The translations under genes and the position numbers were made by a program. Positions 28,255-36,900 of a stretch of 64,000 nt of DNA are shown one piece after another. The DNA is from Rhizobium sp. SL42 (GTDB lineage Bacteria > Pseudomonadota > Alphaproteobacteria > Rhizobiales > Rhizobiaceae), in NCBI RefSeq assembly GCF_021729845.1, contig NZ_CP063397.1, positions 3,176,001 through 3,240,000 on the forward strand, in the 5' to 3' direction. How positions within the stretch are numbered: the first letter of the stretch is position 1; each line of letters opens with the position of its first letter. The notes under the pieces were generated by a model, which saw nothing but the letters and a program-made list of their open reading frames with translations, did no database searches and had not been told where the DNA came from.

Positions 28255-29016
28255 CTAAAATCGGCGTCGCTGGGACCCATAACCACGGCTCTGCGGGCGC
28301 CTGTAGAAACTGTATGAGGGCTGAGAACGTATGACCGTAAGCGTCTGCCAATTCTCACCTGTCATGCAGAAGTGAATGAAGCTCTCTCGTGTGACTGCAC
28401 TCACGACCACCTGTCCAGTGGTTCTATCCAATTGCAGCAGCCACAGGACGGATACGGCAAGGGGGAAACCAGCTATCGAAAATTCCTCAGGCCCAAAGTC
28501 GAGAAACACGGCGCACTGCAAAGGTGACCAGCGCCGAAATAAGGCGGCATCACGTCTAGTAGGACGGATATACAGTGGGGCGTCCTGTATAATTGTCCCG
28601 TGTTGTATTGCCTCGCGGAACACCGTGAGATCGCGCTTGTATCGGTTGCCGTCTACGACCCAGACCATCGGGTTGTAGAAACTTTCCCTAGAGTTCCGCT
28701 CGTCGGGGCTAATTGGCGAATGCTGAAACTCGACCACTTGCCCACGGCTGGTCTTTAGATCTGCTATGTGTCTCTCGCCATTGTCAGCGGCATGCACGAC
28801 CTCCTGCCATTCTCGCGGGAAATGTGCTTTCCATGAGCGGTGCCACTCAGTTTCCGGCTCCCACCAGTGGTCACATTCTAGTTTGCCACGATGCGACCAG
28901 TGCCAGATGCGTTGGCTACCGCACTTGGCCACTACCTCCCGCTCGCAGTTTACGCAAACGCCGCGCAGTTTCGGCTGGGCCTCCTGGCGAGTGCCGTCGA
29001 CTAGTGCATACTTCAC
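28255..29016 (-). CDS. CoiA-like (competence-protein family) nuclease
   Basis: 253 residues from a GTG at 29014-29016, with AGGGAGG upstream. An N-terminal zinc-finger-like part has 'CVNC' (21-24) and 'WHWSHR' (38-43). 'ETEWHRSWK' (55-63) and a PD-(D/E)XK-like core follow, with 'HIADLKTSRGQVVEFQHSPIS' (83-103), whose Asp86, Glu96 and Gln98 are likely catalytic, then 'ERNSRESFY'. This is the pattern of the CoiA family, named from a pneumococcal competence protein and also found on mobile elements. It probably cuts DNA. Lower GC than the chromosome supports recent arrival. The role in the island is unknown. Confidence 0.75.
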   Translation of the reverse strand: MKYALVDGTRQEAQPKLRGVCVNCEREVVAKCGSQRIWHWSHRGKLECDHWWEPETEWHRSWKAHFPREWQEVVHAADNGERHIADLKTSRGQVVEFQHSPISPDERNSRESFYNPMVWVVDGNRYKRDLTVFREAIQHGTIIQDAPLYIRPTRRDAALFRRWSPLQCAVFLDFGPEEFSIAGFPLAVSVLWLLQLDRTTGQVVVSAVTRESFIHFCMTGENWQTLTVIRSQPSYSFYRRPQSRGYGSQRRRF

Positions 29017-29755
29017 CTGCTTACCTCCCTATCAATGACTAGTAGAGAAGCGTTGTTCACGGAGTTCCGAATTGTAAAGGTTCAGGACGGCAGTTTTTGC
29101 GGCTGGTGTCAGTAAATGCATAGGGGAGAGAGCGGCATTTTTGGTTCGCAAAGTTGCTTATCTGCCACAGAAAAAGCGGGTAAACGACTGGTCGCTTCCT
29201 TCGTTCTAAAGCCTCCGCCGACTGCCGGTAGTCGCCTGTGTTTAAACGGACTGGATCGGCAAGGGGTATAGCTAGGAGGCACGACGTGGGTTTTTACAGC
29301 GACCCGCTAAGTTATTGATACCTAAAGCGGTTAATTGTGCGCCTTTTTGTAAAACTTTTGTGCTAACTGATTGTTTTTACTGCATTCACATTCAGCTTCC
29401 CAAGCTATGCTTCGTTTCGTGCGCCTACAAGTGGATACTTTGGCCTGGATTATCGGCGACACATATCGAAGCGGCCAATCCGGCAATCACCGGAGCTTCG
29501 CTTTGGTGTAGCTTTTCGAAGCAGTCTCCATCCTTGCATATTCAGGGCTACTGATATGCAGTCAGGCCTATTCGCGTGATACTAGCAATAGTACGAAAGC
29601 CCATCTTTATCACGGCAGGCTCTGGCATACCTCCGCGAGGCAAGACGCCGAAGACGTAAGGGGCATCCCGCCCCCGTCGACCCTTACAGCACCCCTCACC
29701 TTTCAGCAACCAATGGTATATAACATGTTGCAGCATTCCGGACGGGGAGACTTCA
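29017..29755. other. 740-bp AT-richer divergent intergenic region in the island
   Basis: No frame here has a plausible ribosome-binding site plus protein-like composition. The stretch separates the divergent CoiA-like and RelA/SpoT genes and must hold both promoters. A TATA-rich block (GGTATATAACATG at 29714-29726) lies about 30 bases before the synthetase start. Confidence 0.5.
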
Positions 29756-30847
29756 GTGACGAAAAAGCAGCATATCGAAACAGCTTCGGCAGACTTGGAT
29801 GGAGAGAGCGAATTCATCAGCTGGCTGACGGCCAATCATCAGCGATATGTGAATCTCAAGGACGCCGTCATTTCGATCACGACCAGTTTGTTGACGGAGA
29901 ACCACGTCGACTTCTTGACTGTCACCGGCAGAGCAAAAGACCCTGTCAGCGCGCTGGAGAAGATAACTCGCAAGGGATACGACGACCCCCAAAGCCAAAT
30001 GACCGACCTAGCTGGCATCCGAGTAATTGTGTTTCTGGAATCAGATGTCTCAAAAGTCGCCGGGATCATTCGAAATTCTTTCAGCGTAGATGAAGCCAAT
30101 AGCAGCAACAACGATGAACGGCTTTCAACGGATCAGGTCGGTTACAGGTCAACGCACTTCGTGTGCGATTTGGGAGAAAACCGGTGTAAACTGCCCGAAT
30201 TTCAGTCGCTAGCGGGCTTGAAGTTCGAATTTCAAGTGAGAACAGTGCTACAGCACGCCTGGGCCGAGCTATCCCATGATAGAAACTATAAGTTCTCAGG
30301 CAAGATGCCCAGACATCTTGAACGCCGGCTTTTTTTGCTAGCGGGTCTATTAGAGACCGCCGACCAGGGATTTGATGACTTAGCTGAAGCTCTTGATAGC
30401 TATGTCGAGCATGTGAACGAGGACTCTGCTAAAGGGGACCTCGATATTGAAGTCAACTCAATTAGCCTGCAAAGTTTTATTGAAAAATGGGCGTCTGAAA
30501 ACAACATAAAGATAACACCATCGCGAAACAGCACACCTTATAGCTCAGGGCTACTTAGAGAACTTGAAGAATACGGCATAAAGACTCTCGCAGATCTTAA
30601 GGAGTGCATGCCTGACAATTATGCAGACGCTATCAGAGACATCGATTCTGGAGCGGTAACCGCCACTGGCCTCGTTCGGCGCATGATGTATCTTCACGAT
30701 CCCGAGCGGTTCATCAAGAAAGTACAGAACAAGTGGATTCCGTCTGCAAACTCCAAGACTTATTTGAAGAGGTATTTTTCAGAGGAACTTGCCAAGGATA
30801 TCATCAACCGCCTTTCCCAAAACAGAGGGAAAGTCCGGCGTACCTGA
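29756..30847 (+). CDS. RelA/SpoT-domain (small alarmone synthetase-like) protein
   Basis: 363 residues from a GTG at 29756, with GGGGAGA 6 bases upstream. The nucleotidyltransferase core is complete: 'GRAKDPVSALEKI' (Arg59, Lys61), 'MTDLAGIRVIVF' (Asp84, Arg89), 'VGYRSTHF' (Tyr120, His124) and 'FEFQVRTVLQHAWAELSHDRNYKF' (Glu158, Gln160, Arg162, Lys179). It lacks the HD hydrolase, TGS and ACT domains of long RelA/SpoT. It has a C-terminal extension of about 130 residues ('LLRELEEYGIKTLADLKECMPDNYADAI'). It should make (p)ppGpp or a related pyrophosphorylated product. Island location and the C-terminal extension recall toxSAS/CapRel-type phage-defence proteins, which is an inference. No separate antitoxin gene is adjacent. 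Confidence 0.85.
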   Translation: MTKKQHIETASADLDGESEFISWLTANHQRYVNLKDAVISITTSLLTENHVDFLTVTGRAKDPVSALEKITRKGYDDPQSQMTDLAGIRVIVFLESDVSKVAGIIRNSFSVDEANSSNNDERLSTDQVGYRSTHFVCDLGENRCKLPEFQSLAGLKFEFQVRTVLQHAWAELSHDRNYKFSGKMPRHLERRLFLLAGLLETADQGFDDLAEALDSYVEHVNEDSAKGDLDIEVNSISLQSFIEKWASENNIKITPSRNSTPYSSGLLRELEEYGIKTLADLKECMPDNYADAIRDIDSGAVTATGLVRRMMYLHDPERFIKKVQNKWIPSANSKTYLKRYFSEELAKDIINRLSQNRGKVRRT

Positions 30848-31166
30848 CGCTTGAAGAGTTTCAGGCGCGAACTTTGCACCATACCAAACCACTGCAGAGC
30901 TCAGCCAATCAGTGTAAGCGCATGCGCAATGTGTGGCGCTGTTTAGAACTGCTTCGGATCTCGCAAGGCCCAAATACGGCTATTTTTCCCCATTTCTAAT
31001 AGCACCTAGAGCTTACCGGGCCATAACTACCGATGCGACGATGATCAGCCATGCCTCTTGCACGCTTCCCGATCATGTGAGACGCAGAGACACAAAAGGG
31101 GGACATCGTGTCCCCCTAGCCATCCTCAAGCCCTGGCTTCTAAGGCTTTTGAGCGATGGTGGGCGC
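30848..31166. other. Non-coding right end of the island
   Basis: No gene is supported. It contains the second copy of the 34-base hairpin repeat at 31084-31117 and ends in TGGTGGGC, which can pair with GCCCACCA of the attR core, giving an 8-bp-arm inverted repeat over 31157-31183. Confidence 0.5.
31084..31117 (+). repeat. Direct repeat copy 2 with strong hairpin
   Basis: 34 bases, 30 identical to 28019-28052. GGGGGACA-TCG-TGTCCCCC forms an 8-bp stem that could be a terminator for an integrase that once ended here. Confidence 0.7.
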
Positions 31167-31183
31167 TCCCTCCGGGCCCACCA
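31167..31183 (+). repeat. attR-type direct repeat
   Basis: TCCCTCCGGGCCCACCA, identical to the tRNA 3' end at 25028-25044. It marks the right boundary of the island. Confidence 0.85.
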
Positions 31184-31328
31184 AATATCGCTAGCTCGCC
31201 AGAATCGACGATCTTTTCGTCAAACCAATTGCCCTCAGTGTAGCCGGACGCGCAAATCCGGAATTTTGACACGCAAAATCGGAAAAAGGGAATTTCCGGA
31301 GCTGTGACAAAAATCAGGGCAGAGCGCT

Positions 31329-32174
31329 CTAGCTGTGGATGCGCAGGCACCGTTGGACGGCGACTTGAACCGCGTTGCCAAGATCCGGCTTTAGGTGGGC
31401 CATAGAAATGTTTTCCCGATACAACAGTTCCCGCAACGCCGCGACTTCGGATCTGCATAGAACGATCTTGACCAGGGCGCACTGCGCCGAGTGCTCATGC
31501 AGGCGCTCTAAAGGATCCCAATCGATCTTATCGGGCTCATTAGAGTTGTGAGACCGAAGATAGGTGAAAGTGCCAGACTGGGCTATCAGGTACCGGTTGC
31601 GAACGATCGGCGCGTCCTGAAGGACCAGTTCAACGGATCCACCGTCTTTTCGGATACCTGCGAGCATACCCAACTCACCAAACTTGTCCCGATTAAGTGC
31701 CCATACACAAATGTCTGTTGTTCCGTCATCTTTGGCAGCGAACGCGGCTGCGACTAGAGGAGATCGAGTCCAATCCAGCAGAAGTGTGTTCCCGCCATAG
31801 TGTTGCAGCTGCGCCTGCAATTCAAAGCTGGAGAATGGATCATTAAGTTCCGACGCTTCAGCTACCTGGTCGATACCAACGCTCCGTGCAACGGTGGCTA
31901 AAGAGCGCATCACTTCCGCAATCGCATAGTGAACCGCAGTGACCTCGTCGAGGCCGGGAGTGATCATCTGCAGATGCTGGGCGATTCGATCCAAATCGAT
32001 TGGCTCCTCGCTTCTTCGAACTGCATTCGGAACGAGCAGGTAGTTGACGTCTGAATGGCCGCGAAAAACGTAATCCGCGGCCGATCTTTGCGACCACCAT
32101 CGATCGGCAGACGGTCGAAGGTATTCCAGAAACTCGCGAGCATTCTTAAACTCTACAACGTCAACTTCAGCCAC
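31329..32174 (-). CDS. FRG-domain protein
   Basis: 281 residues from a GTG at 32172-32174, chosen because GAGGAGG lies 6 bases upstream. An ATG at 32199-32201 is also in frame but has no such site. The FRG signature is clear: 'YVFRGHSDVNYLLVPNAVR' (Phe37-Arg38-Gly39), 'ELQAQLQHYGGNTLLLDWTRSPLVAAAFAA' and 'ICVWALNRDKF'. FRG proteins are widespread on mobile elements and near defence genes, and their biochemistry is largely unknown. It follows a coiled-coil membrane protein gene by 33 bases on the same strand, so the two probably form an operon. It lies just outside the right island repeat. Confidence 0.85.
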   Translation of the reverse strand: MAEVDVVEFKNAREFLEYLRPSADRWWSQRSAADYVFRGHSDVNYLLVPNAVRRSEEPIDLDRIAQHLQMITPGLDEVTAVHYAIAEVMRSLATVARSVGIDQVAEASELNDPFSSFELQAQLQHYGGNTLLLDWTRSPLVAAAFAAKDDGTTDICVWALNRDKFGELGMLAGIRKDGGSVELVLQDAPIVRNRYLIAQSGTFTYLRSHNSNEPDKIDWDPLERLHEHSAQCALVKIVLCRSEVAALRELLYRENISMAHLKPDLGNAVQVAVQRCLRIHS

Positions 32175-32207
32175 ATGCACCTCCTCATCACGAACGCTCA
32201 TTGAAGC

Positions 32208-32951
32208 TTAAAGCCTTCCTTCGCTGACGCGGACGTCGACAACCTGTTCACCAACTGGGTTGAAGTCGCATTCATACGTCATGTGGGTCCAGGCCCCGAA
32301 ACCGTTTTGCATTTTGATCTTATCGCCAATGAGCGTGATCGTGCCCGCCTCCGGATCGCGCCAGCGATAGTGACTGAACTTCGGCTCCAGCATCCCGTCA
32401 GTCCATTCGAAGTCATGCTTCGCCATTCGCTCGATGAGCTGGGTGCAATCATATGTGCCGGAAATGGCCGCTTCATCGCCCCAGCACTGGATATCCTTCT
32501 TGCACTCCTCCTGCTTAGCCAGTTTCGCCGCTGCAGCGTGAGCCTGTTCTCGGTCCTCATCCGCCTTTTTCGCCTCTGCGATTCGCGAGGCTTCTTCGGC
32601 GGCGGCTATTCCCTCCTGTCGCTTTCGAGCGTTCTCTGCCTCCAGTGCTGCGGCCTCTGCCTGTCGCTGTTTGAAAAGCTCCTGCTCCCTAACCTTTGCC
32701 CATTCGGCTGGGTCTGTGATGCCGGCTTTCTCAGCGTTGGTTTGATCCGTAAGGCTCTGGAAGCCAGCCGTTTGCGCGTTCTGGTTCTCGATCATGCCGA
32801 AGGTGACAGCCGCGCCCACGCTGGCGACGAGAGCGGCCATCGCCTTCCATGCCTTTCTCTGACGCTTGCCTGGGCTAAATGGCAGGCTGACCACGCACCA
32901 CGCTGCATAGATAAAAAAGGCAAGTGTCAAAAAAGGAAGCGCCGTCTGCAT
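32208..32951 (-). CDS. Membrane-anchored coiled-coil protein of unknown function
   Basis: 247 residues from the ATG at 32949-32951 (AAGGGG 9 bases upstream). An ATG at 33021-33023 is in frame and touches the stop of the upstream frame. Two hydrophobic helices lie at about 5-22 and 38-56. A long Ala/Glu/Lys/Gln-rich coiled coil follows (about 85-150, 'RQAEAAALEAENARKRQEGIAAAEEASRIAEA'). The C-terminal part is Cys-containing ('EECKKDIQCWGDEAAISGTYDCTQLIERMAKHDFEWTDGMLEPKFSHYRW') and is probably a small beta-rich domain. I do not recognise the family. Its likely partner is the FRG protein downstream. Confidence 0.65.
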   Translation of the reverse strand: MQTALPFLTLAFFIYAAWCVVSLPFSPGKRQRKAWKAMAALVASVGAAVTFGMIENQNAQTAGFQSLTDQTNAEKAGITDPAEWAKVREQELFKQRQAEAAALEAENARKRQEGIAAAEEASRIAEAKKADEDREQAHAAAAKLAKQEECKKDIQCWGDEAAISGTYDCTQLIERMAKHDFEWTDGMLEPKFSHYRWRDPEAGTITLIGDKIKMQNGFGAWTHMTYECDFNPVGEQVVDVRVSEGRL

Positions 32952-33023
32952 TGAATAAAGCCCCTTCAAGTTGTGCTGGAGATCTAAAGCCGACTCTCGC
33001 TCGGCCACAAGTCTAAAGCACAT

Positions 33024-33317
33024 TCAAGAATCGACGTTAGTCAGCGCTGAACCGGAAATGATCAACTCCGTCGCTCTCCTCCCTTTCCCGCCACTGACGG
33101 AATAGATGAGGTCGACAGCGTCCAGGCGACAGCATTTGACGCATTCGCGGACTTCTCGACGATAGTTCAAAGACATTTTAAAGCAGCCTCGAAGCCTCTT
33201 CAGTCGGTCCGACATGCGTTCGAACTGGTCGCGGCGGAAGAGGTCTTTTCCGTAGTCTGTTGGTTTCCATGATAGCTCCCGGCAATCGATCCGGCGAATT
33301 GACCGTTTAGCGGGCAC
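33024..33317 (-). CDS. Possible small protein of unknown function
   Basis: A 97-residue frame, Arg/Lys-rich at the N-terminus ('MPAKRSIRRIDCRELSWKP'), whose TGA abuts the ATG of a longer version of the next gene (TGAATG). The arrangement could allow coupled translation. No family is recognised and no strong ribosome-binding site is seen, so it may be spurious. Confidence 0.3.
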   Translation of the reverse strand: MPAKRSIRRIDCRELSWKPTDYGKDLFRRDQFERMSDRLKRLRGCFKMSLNYRREVRECVKCCRLDAVDLIYSVSGGKGRRATELIISGSALTNVDS

Positions 33318-33472
33318 GAGAAATCGCGCTCGCGATATCGAGCGAATGCATTTATGATTCCCTGAATTAGGGTTTGTTCCGCACTATTTACAATATACAC
33401 GTGACAGAAATCGCCATTTGAAGTCGTATTCGCTCAGTGGATGCGACTTTGTTAGCGGTACAATGAAGGATG

Positions 33473-33692
33473 ACTCACACCGCTCTTGGTTGGAGCGTGA
33501 AAGATCTCTCAATTGCGGCAAGCGTCTCCACGAACACGATTGTGAGGCTCGAGCGGAGGAGAGCTACTAAAGCCGCGCACTGTTGGTGACATTCGGCAAG
33601 CACTTGAGAAGGCAGGGATAACTTTCATCGAGGGTGAATACGCTGGCAGCGACGGTCCGGGCGCACGCCTGAACAGCGACTTCGTCAATTAG
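33473..33692 (+). pseudogene. Decayed XRE-type HTH regulator
   Basis: One frame from 33473 gives 'LGWSVKDLSIAASVSTNTIVRLE', the classic short HTH_3. After a +1 shift between about 33555 and 33578 the third frame continues with 'TVGDIRQALEKAGITFIEGEYAG' and then 'DGPGARL' to a TAG at 33690-33692. Rhizobial small XRE regulators have exactly this order ('...ALE.AGV.FI...GPGVRL'). Upstream codons contain stops and no start. The gene is dead. Confidence 0.75.
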
Positions 33693-33900
33693 TGAAGCCG
33701 CCCGTTGGGGACGAATATGAGGATTCCCAGCTTCATCCTGTCGGGTGCGCCATTTTTCCTTCTCAACATAAAGATTATTTTCCATTCATGGTCTCATCAG
33801 GGTTGCATTTTTCTGTCCTCTAAGAGATCGTCGGCTTCGTCTGCGCCTTGCTGCAGTGCAAGAAGTTGTTGATCTCAGTTGATGTTGGAACAATCCCTTT

Positions 33901-36900
33901 ATGGCCCTTGCTTCCTGGACCGATGAACAGGTTCTCGATCAGTTGAATTCGGGCTCTCGCTGGACAAGTTCGACTATCACCTACGCTTTTCCGACGACAA
34001 TATGGTCGATGTACAGCGACGGGGAGGCTGGCTTTTCTGGACTGAACGCGACGCAGCAGGCCAGGGCGGTCCTCGCGATCAACCTCTGGGACGACCTCAT
34101 AGAGCCGAGCTTCGTGCGTGTCGATGCAGGAAACAGCGAATATCACTCGGACGTCGAGTTTGCCAACTTCAAGTCCACACTCGACTACGCCTATGCATAT
34201 TATCCCGGCATTGGCAGCGTCTGGTTTAACAGCGCCTATAATGCCAGCTACGGCACTGACGATCTGGTGACGCCGAGAATCGGCAATCACGGTTTCGCGA
34301 CCTTCGTCCATGAGATCGGCCATGCGATCGGCCTCGAACATATGGGCGATTACAACGGTACTGCAGACCAGCCGTCATCTTATCAGGACTCGACCGTCTA
34401 CTCGATCATGTCCTACTTTGGACCGTCCTGGGGGACGGGTAAGGTCAATGGTCAAGGGCTGGTGGCCTGGGCCGACTGGGTCGGCGCCGATGGCAAGCTT
34501 TACAGTCCTCAAACACCCATGATGAACGACATCATGGCGATCCAGAGGATTTACGGCGCCGATACGACGACGCGCACCGGTGATACGGTTTACGGGTTCG
34601 GCTCCAACGTCATCGGAGCCACCGCGTCGATCTACAATTTTAGCAAAAACCTCAATCCGATCCTGTGCATATGGGATGCCAACGGCAATGACACGCTGAA
34701 CTTGTCCGGCTGGAGTGCCGCCAGCACCGTCAATCTCGCTCCGGGAACTTTCTCCTCCGGCAACAGCATGACGCTGAACATTTCGATCGCCCGCGGGGCC
34801 TGGATCGAAAACGCGATCACCGGCGCAGGGAATGATCGGATCAGCGGAAACGAACTGGCAAACCGGCTCGAGGCCGGTTCCGGCAACGATGTGATCAATG
34901 GTCTTGCTGGCAACGACATACTTCTCGGCGGAAATGGCGATGACACGCTCAACGGCGGCGAAGGCGCCGACGAAATGTCGGGCGGTGCTGGCAACGACTC
35001 CTATGTGGTCGACGATATCGGCGATGTCGTCGTCGAGACCTCCGCAGTGGGCACCGATACGATCCGCACCACCCTGTCCAGCTACGTCCTTGGCAATTGG
35101 ATCGAGGTCCTCATCCAGACTGGCGCAGTGACTTGGACCGCGACGGGCAATGTGCTCGCCAACACGATCCAGGGCGGCGGCGGCGAGAACACGCTCTACG
35201 GCGAGGCAGGCGACGATCGTCTGATCGGCGGGGCGCAGAGCGACATCCTCGACGGTGGCACGGGCAACGATGCGATGAGCGGCGGTGCAGGCGATGACAT
35301 CTATTTCGTCGACTCGGCCAAGGATGTGATCACAGAAGCGTTGAACGGCGGCGTCGACACGGTGCGGGTGACGGCATCGAGCTTCACGCTGTCGGCCTAT
35401 GTCGACAATCTGGACTATGTCGGCAGCGGTGCCTTCAAGGGGATCGGCAGTGCGGATGCCAACCGGATGACGGGCGGTGCGGGCGCCGATGTTCTGGACG
35501 GAGCGGCGGGCAACGACTTCCTCTATGGCGGGCTCGGCAATGACAGCCTGGTGGGCGGCATCGGCAACGACCTGCTCGATGGCGAAGGTGGCGCCGACAA
35601 GATGGCCGGCGGCGTCGGCAACGACAGCTATTATGTCGACAACATCGGCGACGTCGTGACGGAACTCGTCTCGGCCGGGACGGACACGGTGTTCACGACG
35701 CTTGCGGCTTATACGCTGGGTGCGCATGTCGAGAACCTGACCTTCGACGGCACGGGTGGCTTTGTCGGCACGGGCAACACGCTGGCCAATGTTCTCACGG
35801 GCGGCGCGGGCGACGACATCCTGAGCGGCCTCGACGGCAATGACCGGCTCTCCGGTGGCGAGGGCAATGACACCCTCATCGGCGGGACGGGCGCGGACAC
35901 GATCGAGGGCGGTGACGGCGACGATTTTGTCTATTTCGGCGATCTCTGGGCGAACATCAGCTGGATCTACGACATCGCGACGGCGACCTTCCGCTTCATG
36001 GGCACGCTGATCGGTTCTGATGCGGTCACCGGTGTCGAGACGTTCCGGGACGCAGCCGGCATCGATCGCACGGCGGCCTTCCTGATCAAGCCCGGCGACT
36101 TCGTGCCGGAGGTTTCGATCGTGGCGGATGCGCCAAGTGTTGCTGAAGGCGATGCGGTCGAGCAGACGGTGACCTTCACGGTTGCGCTGACCATGGCGTC
36201 TGACGATGTCGAGACGGTGGCCTGGTCGGTGGCAGGCTCCGGCACGCGGCCGGCGAACTTTGCCGACATTCTGGGTGTGACGAGCGGTGTCCTGAGCTTT
36301 GCGGCCGGCGAGACGGCAAAGACGATCAGCATCACGCTTCGCGGCGACACAAAATACGAGGCGGACGAGACCTTCTCGGTCGTGCTCGGCGCGCTTTCGG
36401 AAGGCCTCTGGCGTGGGCCATCGACGGCGACGATGACGATCCTCAACGACGAGACGGCGCCGACCTACAACATCATTACAGGCTCGACCAAGGCGCAGAC
36501 CCTGACGGGGACTGACGGCACCGACCGGATCAGCGGCGGCGGTGGCAATGACACGCTGCGCGGTGGCCTCGGCCACGACGTGCTGATCGCCTCCTCGGGC
36601 AACGACACGCTGGATGGTGGCGAGGGCGAGGACGACATGACCGGCGGGGCCGGCAACGACACCTATATCGTCGACAATATCGGCGACGCGGCAATCGAGA
36701 TCTCGACGGGTGGTATCGATACGATCCGCACGACGCTGGAACGTTACACGCTGGGCGCCTGGATCGAGGGTCTGGTCTATACGGGCACGTCGTCCTTTAC
36801 GGGCATCGGCAACACGCTGGCCAACAGCATCGTCGGCGGGATCGGCAATGACACGATCTATGGCGGTGCGGGCAACGACACGCTGAATGGCGGCGGCGGC

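Larger units (their letters stand above)
25045..31183. mobile_element. 6.1-kb genomic island at the tRNA(CAT) gene
   Basis: The segment starts right after the tRNA CCA and ends with a 17-bp copy of the tRNA end. An integrase N-terminus lies 66 bases from the tRNA, the standard arrangement. The cargo is an IS21-family element, a CoiA-like nuclease and a RelA/SpoT-domain protein, with clearly lower GC than the flanks. A second end-like segment at 28019-28101 suggests that two elements were stacked. The integrase is broken, so the island is probably fixed. Accessory genes continue to 33.7 kb beyond the repeat, so the true foreign block may be larger. Confidence 0.8.

Noticed and set aside
29548..29835. 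A 95-codon minus-strand frame upstream of the RelA/SpoT gene
   Set aside because: It overlaps the start and promoter region of the synthetase, lacks a ribosome-binding site and has no recognisable domain.
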